Source: JBHENC01 sp046262295 (lineage in GTDB: Bacteria; Acidobacteriota; Blastocatellia; Pyrinomonadales; Pyrinomonadaceae). From it: a DNA stretch of 64,000 bases. Below are positions 52,702-61,182 of the stretch, in pieces; the stretch's first letter is position 1, and the number at the start of each line of letters is the position of its first letter. The translations under genes were made by a program, and so were the position numbers. The notes beneath the pieces are model-generated. The model saw nothing but the letters and a program-made list of their open reading frames with translations, made no database searches and was not told where the DNA came from. The stretch lies in assembly GCA_046262295.1 (NCBI GenBank), contig JBHENC010000001.1, positions 186,001 through 250,000 on the forward strand, given 5' to 3'.

Positions 52702-54321
52702 TTACGGCATTGACGGTGTTATCTGGCTTACCTGTGCGGGAACGAGCACGGGCAGAACGGGCGTCGGCATGGCATCGTCCGGGTTTAGAAAAGTAAGCGC
52801 AGGGGTTTCGGTTAATGATGAAGCGGGCTTCGCCGTCGCGCCTGCGGGTCTTGACGGTTCGCTGTGCTTCGCAGTCACAGCGGTTTGCGGCGCGCTGGCG
52901 GGAAGCGTGTTTTGTGATGCGCCGTTGTTGCCGGTCGAGAAACCGCTCAAGCCCTTGATGCCTTCGCCTTTCGGTTCGACGCCGAGCGGCGAGCCTTGCT
53001 TGAGTCCGTCAACGCCGCGTATCTGCGGCACATCATCGCGGTTCAAAGGCTTGACGAGTTGCGCCGTGACAATGAACATCAACTCGCTTTCGCTTTTCTG
53101 AAACTCTTTCGATTTGAAGAGCGCGCCGAGGATCGGAATGTCGCCGATGACCGGAACTTTCGAGAGCGAGCGTGTTTCGCTGTTATCGAGCAAACCTGCG
53201 AGCGCGAAGCTCTGGCCGTCGCGTAGCTCGATGCCGGTCTTGGCGCGGCGCGTGCGAAGCGCGGGGATGATGAAGCCACTGAACTTGACGCCGTTCGAGA
53301 AATCAATCGTGGAAACTTCGGGTTCGAGTTCGAGGCGGATGTGGTCTTCGTCTATGATCGTCGGCTTGAAGTTCAAGCGCACGCCGTAGGCTTTGAATTC
53401 GACGGTGACGCTGGCGCCGCCCGATCCCGAGCCGCCGCCTCCTTGAAGCACAGGCACGGGAAATTCTCCGCCCGCGAGAAAGCTCGCCTGCTGGCCGTCC
53501 ATCGCAATCAGATTCGGTTCGGCCAGCATACGCAGCGAACCCTGCGTTTGCAGCGCGTGGATGAACGCCTGCGTGCCGATGCCGCTGTTGAAGAGAAACA
53601 GGTTCGAGCCGGAGAAGATCGTCTTCATCGCTCCGCCCGCGACTTCGGAAAGCGTCGCGGGGCCGTCGGCGCTGGAGAAAGTAGATGTGCCGCCGTTCGT
53701 TGTTCCGATGGACGAGCCGAGCGAGCGACCGCGATTGCGGCTTACTTCCGCGACGCGCACTTGCAGTTGCACCTGCACGGCATTTTTCACGGGCGACTGC
53801 AGCATATTGACGCTCTTGAATCCGGCAGCTTCGACAACCGCCTGTGCCTGCCCGACGGTCTTCGGATCGCTGACGCTGCCGGAGAGAACGACGGAGCCGT
53901 TCGCCTGGCTCAAACGTATGTCGTCTTTCGGAAAGAGCGCGCGGATTTGCGAATCAATCAAAGAGAGATTGGCGCGCACGTAAACATCAAAGATGATGAA
54001 GCGCCCGCCCTGTTGTTCCCACGCGATAAAGTTGACCTGCCCGAAGGCTTTGCCGTTGACGAGCACTTGATCCGGCGCGACGAGCACGGCTTCGGCCACT
54101 TCAGGGTTCGAGACCGAGAAGCGTCCGATGGGCTTGTCGAAATTGATGACGCGCGATTGCCCGACGAGCACGTTGATCGCAACCGATTCTTTGTTGCGCG
54201 CGAAGGAAGCGGCGGTGGACATCTCCTGCGCATGAGCGACGGAGACCGCGAAGGCCGCCGTGATAAGCGTCGCGCAGAAAAGCGAGACGAGGCGCGTGTT
54301 GAAAGGGGAACGGGGTTGCAT
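52702..54321 (-). CDS. cpaC: Outer-membrane secretin CpaC / RcpA
   Basis: 539 residues from the ATG at 54321 (AAGGAG 10 bases upstream), where the signal peptide starts (LFCATLITAAFAVSVAHAQ). A pilus-assembly N-terminal domain (GRFSVSNPEVAEAVLVAPDQV, about 45-110), a BON/N-domain (about 120-190), then the secretin core (about 280-440) with MDGQQASFLAGGEFPVPV and SKVPVIGDIPILGALFKSKE. The C-terminal 100 residues are Pro/Ala-rich and unusual. It forms the outer-membrane channel for the pilus. Confidence 0.95.
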   Translation of the reverse strand: MQPRSPFNTRLVSLFCATLITAAFAVSVAHAQEMSTAASFARNKESVAINVLVGQSRVINFDKPIGRFSVSNPEVAEAVLVAPDQVLVNGKAFGQVNFIAWEQQGGRFIIFDVYVRANLSLIDSQIRALFPKDDIRLSQANGSVVLSGSVSDPKTVGQAQAVVEAAGFKSVNMLQSPVKNAVQVQLQVRVAEVSRNRGRSLGSSIGTTNGGTSTFSSADGPATLSEVAGGAMKTIFSGSNLFLFNSGIGTQAFIHALQTQGSLRMLAEPNLIAMDGQQASFLAGGEFPVPVLQGGGGSGSGGASVTVEFKAYGVRLNFKPTIIDEDHIRLELEPEVSTIDFSNGVKFSGFIIPALRTRRAKTGIELRDGQSFALAGLLDNSETRSLSKVPVIGDIPILGALFKSKEFQKSESELMFIVTAQLVKPLNRDDVPQIRGVDGLKQGSPLGVEPKGEGIKGLSGFSTGNNGASQNTLPASAPQTAVTAKHSEPSRPAGATAKPASSLTETPALTFLNPDDAMPTPVLPVLVPAQVSQITPSMP

Positions 54322-54435
54322 GATTGAATTGCTCCTTAAATGTTTGGCGAACTTTTTCGAGAAAGTCGCGTGCGTCAATGGGCGATTCGTTGACGAAGAA
54401 TAGGCGTGCAATGAATTGTTCATCGAACGGCGCGC

Positions 54436-55395
54436 TTACGGAAAGTCAACGCTGCGTTTCTTAGACCCTTCGATCATCTCTACGGCAGGGCGCGTGGGCG
54501 CAGCAGGCCGGGCGGCTTGCGCCGGTGCGTCAGCTGCTGCTGGCGCGCTCGCCGCCGGTGCGCTTGATCTGTGCGAATAATCTGCGTTGCTCGGGCGCGG
54601 GCGGCGCGGGGTGAAAGTTGATGTTGCGGCAGGTTTCGGTTGCTCGCTTTTGAGCGCGCCGGGTTCGGGCAGCGGCGCGGCGCGGTCGCCCGATAGCAGG
54701 CCGCGTTTGTTAACGCCGTTCGTGTGCGAGTCGTCCTGATCTATCGAGTTGCGCATCACGAGTTGGAGTTTGCCTTCGCTGGAGGCGAGCGCGAGTTTCT
54801 CCGCCTGTTCGGGCAGCACCTGCAAGGTGACGGCCTTGACGCTGTTGGCCTCGCGGTCGTTCTTCGGCTGGTCTATGTTCTGGCCGTTGGCTAAGACCTT
54901 GATGTTCTGCAGCACGATCTTCGAGATGGGGTCTTGATTAGCGCCTTTGTCCGGGTCAATCACGACGACGACATCAACAATCGTGTTGGGTTGAATAAAG
55001 CCGCTGATGCCGACGACATCATCAACCTTGACGGTCATCGCGCGGTAACCTTCGGGGATCACCGCCGAGAGTCCGCCTGCCGTGCCTTCGGTAGCGAGCT
55101 TTGTTTCCGTGATGGGTTCGCGCTCGCTGATCTGCGTGACGGCGACGCGGCCAACTAATTTATCAACGGAATCGAATGTGCCGTCGGGCATCGCTTCGCG
55201 CGGAAACTGCGCGGTCGTGACCTGTTCGGCGACAATCTTCGTGCCGAGCGGGATCGCAACTTTGGCGACGACAATCCGGTTTAGATTTTTGGTGTAAGCC
55301 TGTGCGCCGGAAACGTAGCGTCCGACGGAGACGGCGGCGAGCAGCCCGAAAAAGAGCGCGCCACACAGGACTACGATAAAGCGTTTGTTCCGCAT
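54436..55395 (-). CDS. cpaB: Pilus-assembly protein CpaB / RcpC
   Basis: 319 residues, GGAG ribosome site. An N-terminal membrane segment (FIVVLCGALFFGLLAAVSV), an SAF-like domain with VVAKVAIPLGTKIVAEQVTT and REAMPDGTF, and an RcpC domain (GYRAMTVKVDDVVGISGFIQ, TIVDVVVVI). The C-terminal 80 residues are low-complexity Ala/Pro-rich. CpaB links the secretin to the inner-membrane complex and peptidoglycan. Confidence 0.93.
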   Translation of the reverse strand: MRNKRFIVVLCGALFFGLLAAVSVGRYVSGAQAYTKNLNRIVVAKVAIPLGTKIVAEQVTTAQFPREAMPDGTFDSVDKLVGRVAVTQISEREPITETKLATEGTAGGLSAVIPEGYRAMTVKVDDVVGISGFIQPNTIVDVVVVIDPDKGANQDPISKIVLQNIKVLANGQNIDQPKNDREANSVKAVTLQVLPEQAEKLALASSEGKLQLVMRNSIDQDDSHTNGVNKRGLLSGDRAAPLPEPGALKSEQPKPAATSTFTPRRPRPSNADYSHRSSAPAASAPAAADAPAQAARPAAPTRPAVEMIEGSKKRSVDFP

Positions 55396-55413
55396 GATTT
55401 TTCTCCGTCGCAG

Positions 55414-55941
55414 TTAAGCGTGAAAGATCGCCAGCGAGATGAGGCTGCCCGTTGTGATGGCAACCCCGTAGGGGATGGTGTGCCGCCGGTCTGCGGGCAC
55501 ACTGAAGCGCGGCATTTCCCAACCGGGCAAAAGCCCCGCAAAGATTTGCAGCACGCGGTGTAATGTTTGAACGAAAGCTCCGGCGCGCAATGTCGCGCAG
55601 ACGGCGAGCACGCCGCCCGTCAGCGCGACGACCACAAACGTCGGCAGCACCATCTGTGCGCCTGTTAATGCACCGATGGCGGCGAACAACTTCACGTCGC
55701 CCGCGCCCATCGCGCCGAACAGATGCAGCATAAACATCAACACAAAGGCGAGCGCGCAACCGCCCAGACTCGTCCACAGGCCGCTCGTTCCGGCATACGC
55801 GAGGTTGATTGCAAATCCGCTAATCAACGTCGCCAGCACGAAAACATTCGGAATGCGGCGATAGCGCACGTCGTAGTACGTGATGATGATTGCTAAGGGG
55901 ACGAGCAATGCGCAGCTGGTGATGACGAGTGAGCCTGACAC
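55414..55941 (-). CDS. cpaA: Prepilin peptidase CpaA / TadV
   Basis: About 175 residues from a GTG at 55941, with GAAGAGG upstream; the ORF extends to an ATG at 56055 but the hydrophobic core starts here. A24 peptidase with six hydrophobic segments. The catalytic Asp pair is in YYDVRYRRIPN and GAMGAGDVK (the GxGD motif). It processes the Flp prepilin and the TadE-like pseudopilins. It follows flp directly. Confidence 0.9.
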   Translation of the reverse strand: MSGSLVITSCALLVPLAIIITYYDVRYRRIPNVFVLATLISGFAINLAYAGTSGLWTSLGGCALAFVLMFMLHLFGAMGAGDVKLFAAIGALTGAQMVLPTFVVVALTGGVLAVCATLRAGAFVQTLHRVLQIFAGLLPGWEMPRFSVPADRRHTIPYGVAITTGSLISLAIFHA

Positions 55942-56089
55942 TTCGTGTAATGCCTCTTCGGTGTAAATGTTCGTGTGATGAAAATCGGTAAAAGATGCGG
56001 AAGAGCGTTGAAGTTTCCGGTAAAGATGTGACGCGCTCCCGTCTTTGCAGAACAACAGCGCGCCACCAAATGTTTCAAGGGCGTGGTTC

Positions 56090-56257
56090 TTAGGAAACGA
56101 CGCCGGTGACGGCTTTCGCCAATTTGTTGATCTCTAAGCCGATGTTCGTGCCGAGCGTCTGGAAGGCGAGCACGCAGCCGATGGCGACGAGCGCCGCCGC
56201 AATCGCGTATTCCGAAAGTTCCAAGCCTGATTCGTCGCGTAAGAAAGTCTTAATCAT
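56090..56257 (-). CDS. flp: Flp-type major pilin
   Basis: A short gene of 55 residues, ribosome site AGGAGC 8 bases before the ATG. MIKTFLRDESG is followed by LELSEYAIAAALVAIG: the prepilin cleavage site is after Gly11, giving Glu and Tyr at positions +5 and +6, the Flp signature, then the hydrophobic helix and a short C-terminus ending in VTGVVS. It is the only Flp pilin visible in the window and sits at the head of the tad operon. Confidence 0.93.
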   Translation of the reverse strand: MIKTFLRDESGLELSEYAIAAALVAIGCVLAFQTLGTNIGLEINKLAKAVTGVVS

Positions 56258-56371
56258 TGTCGTTTGCTCCTAGTCGTTTGGTTAAGGGGTTAAGGGTTAA
56301 GCCGCCGTGCAAAAGCTTTTCGCGCATTGCCACATGACGCCGAAGGCTTGCCGGGACACATATGGAAAATT

Positions 56372-56659
56372 TTAAGCGCCGAGTTTGATCGCGGAAGCTT
56401 TTACCGAAACCACTGTGCTCTGCGCGTCGCTTCGAGAATGCGCAGTGCGTTTCGCAACGGTTGCATCTTTGCGCCCGAAGCTATTAGCCATGCTCGCCGC
56501 TGCGCCGCCAAGCGCGAGCGCGACAAGCAGCAGATCGTCATGTGCGCCGTTTGCCAGCGCGACCGCATGGCCGCCGACAAAAATCGCGGCGGCTAAAAGC
56601 AACGCGGCGATACCGATCACGGCAAGCGACATAAACATTCTGGCGGTAAGCGATTTCAT
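56372..56659 (-). CDS. Small two-segment membrane protein upstream of flp
   Basis: 95 residues. The ATG at 56659 follows GAGAAG by about 10 bases; a longer start at 56707 is possible. Two hydrophobic segments (MSLAVIGIAALLLAAAIFVG about 10-30; DDLLLVALALGGAAASMA about 40-58) and a basic tail (KRTAHSR). No pilin-type cleavage motif is seen. No family is recognised. Placed 114 bases before flp on the same strand, it could be the first gene of the tad operon. Confidence 0.65.
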   Translation of the reverse strand: MKSLTARMFMSLAVIGIAALLLAAAIFVGGHAVALANGAHDDLLLVALALGGAAASMANSFGRKDATVAKRTAHSRSDAQSTVVSVKASAIKLGA

Positions 56660-56728
56660 AAAAGATTCTTCTCTCTTCATCTCGGCTATTCGTCGTGAAG
56701 CCTTCAACGCTTCGTGCGACGGTTAGCT

Positions 56729-56757
56729 CTATTACAAGGCGCGTGCCGCAGCATCAA
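56729..56757 (-). promoter_or_regulatory. Candidate sigma-70 promoter of the Tad operon
   Basis: Reading the minus strand, TTGATG (-35, 56757-56752) and TAATAG (-10, 56734-56729) are 17 bases apart, about 70 bases before the first ATG of the operon. Confidence 0.45.
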
Positions 56758-57025
56758 AAGCGCGTAATCAGCAGCAAAAGCCCGCAATCAACCATAAAGC
56801 TGCATTCGCGTTGTCGCCGCGCGTTGTCAACTCATGCCCGCGCCGGACAGAGTTGCACGCCGCCTCTAAGGACAAACCGGATTGCAATAAAGGAGTTAGC
56901 GCGTTTGTCGCCGCCGGTTGACAAAGCTTTCGTGAGTTTCAACGCGCGGCGACGCACAGAATAAGAATCAACGAAGCATGAGCGGCAGACAGCTTGCCGA
57001 ATCGGTGTGAGGCTTCGCAAAGGAA

Positions 57026-57056
57026 AAGGCGGCTGAACCCGTCGGCCAGCCGCCTT
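57026..57056 (-). terminator. Intrinsic terminator of the Cys-rich protein gene
   Basis: AAGGCGGCTG and CAGCCGCCTT pair over 11 bases; on the minus strand the stem is followed by TTCC after TT, 100 bases downstream of the gene's stop. Confidence 0.75.
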
Positions 57057-57157
57057 ATTGATGTCTGAAGAAGTTGTTTAGAGTCTTCGCCTGTCAAGCA
57101 TGACACACGCAAGTTAATGCGAATCCACAGGTGTCATCCTTTCACTCATCCGGCGAA

Positions 57158-58237
57158 TCAGCGCGCTAACTGCAAGAACACATCGTAAGCCCACCTGCCG
57201 ACTCTTGAGTGCTTCGCATCATCAACTTTCGCTCGGTAGCGGAATTCATTGCCGTATTCATCCACACGTTTTGACTCCTTATAGGCGAGCGACAGTGTCT
57301 CTACTGCAAGCTCCGGCAAGGTGTGCAACTCTCCGGCTTCCGAGACTCCGTTGTGATTCACATCCTGCCATAATCTTAAGCCGGAGAAGATCGCATCGCG
57401 ATTATCTATCACGCCGTCGGAGTTGCCGCCTTTCGCCGGATCATCGTATTCAGCCAAAGCGAGATAGCCGTTGCGCTCCAATGATTGCGGCTGCGGTGTG
57501 AAGTTGCCGAACATTTCCGCCCCACTGTCTATCGTGCCGTTGCCATTTCTATCCAGCACCAGCCATGCATCATCCGTATTGACAGAAGTCCACGACATTC
57601 GATGTTTGATACTATCGCCGTTGAAGTCGAAGTCAACGCCCGCTTGTGCATCTGTCAGAGCATAGCCGTTGCCGAGAATATCGATCAGGATGGGCGTCAG
57701 GATGCAGCATTGGTTAACGCTTAAAGGCTTGGATGTGCGGGAGAATCCGGCACGCACAAATTGTGTAGCATAGCGTTGTTTGAGCTGTACGGTCTGATTG
57801 CAATATGGATCACACTCATAGTTACCCCCTCCACCGTCAGCAGTTTGGGTCGGAAGATTGCAAGTCTGCGTATGCGCCAATTGACCATTCCACACGTCTC
57901 CGCCGGTCATCGTAACACTTGCGCCGGAGCCTTGTAGTGAAGCAGCAAAGTTACAATCAGAAGAGAGACAATTCCTGGTAGCAACCCCTCTGGCCGCCGA
58001 GCAGGTTATTGCCGTCCCGCGTGTCCCTCCAGCAGTTTGATTTTTCTCGTCCACTCTATTTACATGAGTGTAGAAAAAGTTGCTCGTACTACCATTCTCG
58101 TAAGTAGAAGTTGAGACGATGTCCACTTTACATGATTGCTCGTTATTCGGCTGTTCTGAACACGAGCCTTGAAAACCTACGGTCTCGCCGTGTTTTCCAC
58201 TGGTATGTTCCTTAGAGTCTTCAGTAGTGCTAGTCAT
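57158..58237 (-). CDS. Cys-rich secreted protein with EF-hand-like calcium motifs (3' part of an amber-split gene)
   Basis: 359 residues from the first ATG, which has no ribosome site. The same frame continues upstream, without interruption except one TAG at 58310-58312, into the next gene, so this is probably the C-terminal half of one protein. The first 190 residues carry about eleven Cys (GSCSEQPN, EQSCKVD, AITCSAA, SDCNF, QTCNLP, YECDPYCNQ, NQCCILTP), suggesting disulfides. Residues about 195-300 have Ca-binding motifs: DFDFNGDSI, DRNGNGTIDSGAEMF, SDGVIDNRDAIFSGLRLW and DVNHNGVSEAGEL. This block is common at the C-terminal end of RTX/surface proteins. A terminator follows. Confidence 0.65.
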   Translation of the reverse strand: MTSTTEDSKEHTSGKHGETVGFQGSCSEQPNNEQSCKVDIVSTSTYENGSTSNFFYTHVNRVDEKNQTAGGTRGTAITCSAARGVATRNCLSSDCNFAASLQGSGASVTMTGGDVWNGQLAHTQTCNLPTQTADGGGGNYECDPYCNQTVQLKQRYATQFVRAGFSRTSKPLSVNQCCILTPILIDILGNGYALTDAQAGVDFDFNGDSIKHRMSWTSVNTDDAWLVLDRNGNGTIDSGAEMFGNFTPQPQSLERNGYLALAEYDDPAKGGNSDGVIDNRDAIFSGLRLWQDVNHNGVSEAGELHTLPELAVETLSLAYKESKRVDEYGNEFRYRAKVDDAKHSRVGRWAYDVFLQLAR

Positions 58238-58309
58238 AACACTACTTGCAGAACTGGTTGTCGAGTAGCTTTCCGAAGTAATTGTAGCTGAGGATGTTGT
58301 AGTGCTGTC

Positions 58310-59281
58310 CTATACGAGACTCTTCCATAACGGGCTGGCATTTAGCGTACTATTTGCTACGCCTTTCGAGATGAAAAATTCGGCTTTGCTGTTCGACACT
58401 GTGTCCAATCCTAGTTTCAGGTATTCCGCTCCCTGATGAGAATTATATACGAGTGCCAGAGTAGGATACGTGCGGGTCTTGTTCTCAAAAGCACTCTTTG
58501 TATAAGGACTCTTCATGATATCCGTAGCTAAAGACGATGCAGCAGCACCTGCCGTGCCCTTCGTAACTGAAGAACTGGGCTTTTTGGTGACGGGAGGGCG
58601 TTTTTCTTTCCAGACATTTGTTAAGATTCCACCTGCCCCGACCACGCTGTCCCAGATACTCGGCTCCAAAGATTCCGCGCCTTGGCCTGAACTGTGGAAG
58701 AGAGCAAGCGCACGGTAGGTGCGGGTCTTGCCCTCGAAGGAGACCGTCACCTCATACGAAGTGTATCGCTTGACATCATAGTATTGTAATGGGTAGAAGC
58801 CGAGCAGGTCGCCGACTGTCCAGTTCCTGTCATATATGGAAGCGTATTGCCCGTTTACCCATTGCGCCCTGTAAATAACCTGTGGTTCCCCATTATTATG
58901 GGTGGTAGTTCCAGAACTGATTTCGATAATGTCGCCGGTCGGCAGACTCACCAAGTCTCGGTGCAGAACGCCCGAAATATCCTGAACAGGACCCGTGCGA
59001 AAATTCTTCAACTCAAAATTTAGGGACAGATTAGAATCGCGCGATTTATTGCCGTCTTCGGTTTCTCGAATCCGTGTTGCTTTGTTATAGGTAGCTAACT
59101 TGTCGTAAGTTGTCCTAACGAGTTTTTCCTCTCGACTCATACCAAATTGACTTTCGCCCCTTACGCGATCCGGGGAATCCTGAGGAGCTAATTGTTGTGA
59201 GAACGCTTGCCCTTTGCCTAAGTTAACTAAACCAAGGCAAAGCAGGCAAAAAACAAGTAACCGGTGATTTCGAGTTTTCAT
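58310..59281 (-). CDS. Secreted protein of unknown function, N-terminal half of an amber-split gene
   Basis: 323 residues with a clear signal peptide (LLVFCLLCLGLVNLGKGQAF). It ends at TAG 58310-58312, and the same frame continues as DSTTTSSATITSES into the downstream Cys-rich part. Around residues 195-225 and 265-295 there is an internal repeat: FEGKTRTYRALALFHSSGQG and FENKTRTYPTLALVYNSHQG. No family is recognised. If the TAG were absent the product would have about 707 residues. Codon use and base composition are AT-richer than the flanking genes. Confidence 0.6.
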   Translation of the reverse strand: MKTRNHRLLVFCLLCLGLVNLGKGQAFSQQLAPQDSPDRVRGESQFGMSREEKLVRTTYDKLATYNKATRIRETEDGNKSRDSNLSLNFELKNFRTGPVQDISGVLHRDLVSLPTGDIIEISSGTTTHNNGEPQVIYRAQWVNGQYASIYDRNWTVGDLLGFYPLQYYDVKRYTSYEVTVSFEGKTRTYRALALFHSSGQGAESLEPSIWDSVVGAGGILTNVWKEKRPPVTKKPSSSVTKGTAGAAASSLATDIMKSPYTKSAFENKTRTYPTLALVYNSHQGAEYLKLGLDTVSNSKAEFFISKGVANSTLNASPLWKSLV

Positions 59282-59353
59282 TTTCTCTCCTTATGCTCAG
59301 ACAGAGCTTAGTTTATTTTGTCTTTTGACACAGTCTTTTCGTCTTAGGGACGT

Positions 59354-59803
59354 TCATTTCTTTGCCGCACACTTCTTCCACCTTTGCAGCTCAATCGTCT
59401 CAAGATAGCGCGCATCCGATAGTGAGCTTGACTCGACCAAAAAGAACTCGGAAGAGTCCTCTGCCCGTTGCGTCCACATAATGCGCCATGACTCTTCCGG
59501 TGCTTGCGGCGAGAAAAACCACACCACCGCCCGCTCGCCTATGCGCCGCCCGCTAGTGTCAAAGCAGGGCGTAAACTCCGCGAGGTGCGCCGCCTTTTGC
59601 AGCTCTGTGTTGAAATGATCGGTTGCTTCGGACGAGGACGAGTATAGTTCCGACTCACTCCTCATCAAATCATGGCCGGGAGTTGTATAACTGTATCCAC
59701 CTGAAGTATGGACAATCGGCTGATGCGTCTTTTTCTCGATTAATGACGCACAGATAGCGAAGGTTAACAGTCCCGCCAGCAGACCTGAGAAGATACGTCG
59801 CAT
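59354..59803 (-). CDS. Small exported protein of unknown function
   Basis: 149 residues from the ATG at 59803 (AGGA 10 bases upstream; a TTG at 59812 is possible). The N-terminus is a signal peptide or anchor (IFSGLLAGLLTFAICASLIE). The mature part is hydrophilic with two Cys (FTPCFDTSG and RWKKCAAKK) that may form a disulfide. No family is recognised. It lies 30 bases after the oxidoreductase gene and 72 bases before the split gene. Confidence 0.6.
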   Translation of the reverse strand: MRRIFSGLLAGLLTFAICASLIEKKTHQPIVHTSGGYSYTTPGHDLMRSESELYSSSSEATDHFNTELQKAAHLAEFTPCFDTSGRRIGERAVVWFFSPQAPEESWRIMWTQRAEDSSEFFLVESSSLSDARYLETIELQRWKKCAAKK

Positions 59804-59833
59804 ACTTGTCAATCCTTCCGAAGCCGGAGCGGT

Positions 59834-60904
59834 TTAGTTCCTGCGAGGAGCGGTTTGAGCGGATTTCAATTCGCGCTCAACAATTGTTTTGAACTCTTCA
59901 AAGCTGATCGCGCCGCGAACCACTGCGCCGTTGATGATAAAGGTCGGCGTGCCTTCGATTCCCAAACGCTTCGCCTCCTGCATATCCTTCAAAATGGCGG
60001 CGCGCGAGTTTTCGGAATTCAGACAAGCTTGAAATTTAGATATATTCAAGCCGAGTGCCGACGCTGTTTTATTGAACGTCTCAGGCGACAAACTCTCCGC
60101 AGCAAACAAAGCGTCATGAAATGGCTGGAAGAAGCCTTGCTCTCCGGCGCAAAAGGCCGCTTGTGCCGAAGCAAATGCCTGCGGATGAATTTCCACCAGA
60201 GGCAAGTGTTTGAACACTAGCCTGACATCTTTCCCGTAAGCACTCAGGATTTGCTTGATCGCGCCCTGCGCGCCCCGGCAATAGGGACACTGAAAATCCG
60301 AGAATTCCGTGATCGTTATCGCGGCCTCTTTAGAGCCGATTGAAGACGCGCCGTCACCATTCATAACTGACAGCAGTTTAGGCTCTTCCAGCGAGATTTC
60401 TATTCTGGATTTTTCTTTCAATCTTGATAGAGCTTCGTGGTAATTTCGGATACGCGCCTGACTCTCTAAATCGAGCCTGAGTTTTTCTTTGGCCTCATCC
60501 GGACTCATTGACCCGAAGACGGCAGCGTTCTCAAGGTAGAGTTTCTCGACCTCGCCCGTTAAGACTTCAGCCTTTCCGCCAGTCAACTGCTTTCTCAATT
60601 CTTCAACTGCTATGCCCCGCTTCCTTGCTTCTTCTTCGAGGATGGCTCTAAGGATGAGATTTTCCAGCGTGGCTTTGCGGAGCGCATATATCTGCTGCTG
60701 CAAAGGAAGGAGTTGCGAAATAACCGAGCTGTCAATCTCTTTCTGCGTAATTTTTCGGCCGTTTACCACCGCCACGACTTTCTCTTCGCTTTGAGCATAA
60801 GCGGCGGTGATCGTGCCGCTAAAGCTTATTCCTATAACGAGCAAAACTAAAAGTTTGACGATGGTGAAGCGACATGAAAGGTGTGAAGAGATTAGATTAA
60901 ACAT
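59834..60904 (-). CDS. Periplasmic SurA-like / DsbA-like fusion protein
   Basis: 356 residues from the ATG at 60904, where the signal sequence begins (FTIVKLLVLLVIGISFSGTI); further in-frame ATGs exist to 61042. The first domain (about 45-165; KVVAVVNGRKITQKEIDSSV, ENLILRAILEEEARKRGI) resembles the SurA N-terminal chaperone domain. The second (about 195-350) is thioredoxin-like with the active site FSDFQCPYCRGAQG, a helical insert, and cis-Pro loop EGTPTFIINGAVVRG. The combination suggests a chaperone with thiol oxidase or isomerase activity for secreted proteins. It leads the operon of the Cys-rich protein. Confidence 0.82.
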   Translation of the reverse strand: MFNLISSHLSCRFTIVKLLVLLVIGISFSGTITAAYAQSEEKVVAVVNGRKITQKEIDSSVISQLLPLQQQIYALRKATLENLILRAILEEEARKRGIAVEELRKQLTGGKAEVLTGEVEKLYLENAAVFGSMSPDEAKEKLRLDLESQARIRNYHEALSRLKEKSRIEISLEEPKLLSVMNGDGASSIGSKEAAITITEFSDFQCPYCRGAQGAIKQILSAYGKDVRLVFKHLPLVEIHPQAFASAQAAFCAGEQGFFQPFHDALFAAESLSPETFNKTASALGLNISKFQACLNSENSRAAILKDMQEAKRLGIEGTPTFIINGAVVRGAISFEEFKTIVERELKSAQTAPRRN

Positions 60905-61182
60905 AGTCTGTGTAGTGAGAGAAAGGGTCATTCTGTAACGGTTCTGTGGTTGATAGCTGATGAATGAGGCTGAGGAAGGCCGTGAGCGTTCTTCAGCGTG
61001 TGTATTCGCCTGTAAACGCGCGTAGAATAAATCAGGTTTCAATGTACGTCAAGAAAATTTTCCACAACATCTTGCATTATGCCCCAAGTAGGGAAAATAC
61101 TTAAGATTAGAGCTGAGACAGCGACGGCTGATCGTCTCACAAAAGCAAAGATTCCCGTGGCGGATCGCGCAGCTTAAATGTT

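Larger units (their letters stand above)
56660..57157. other. Intergenic region upstream of the Tad operon
   Basis: About 500 bases. It holds the likely tad promoter at 56729-56757 and the terminator of the neighbouring gene at 57026-57056. On the minus strand it also has two imperfect direct copies of a CGGCGGCGACAA(A)CGCG motif around 56820 and 56910 that could be a regulator site. No gene is supported. Confidence 0.45.

Noticed and set aside
53341..54327. Plus-strand open frame of 328 residues opposite cpaC
   Set aside because: Antisense to a clear secretin; no own motifs or ribosome site.
36519..58312. Reassigned TAG codon (two in-frame TAG in genes)
   Set aside because: Other intact genes here end in TAG (for example corA and the first S9 peptidase), and there is also a TAA interruption at 38087, so mutation or sequence error is simpler.
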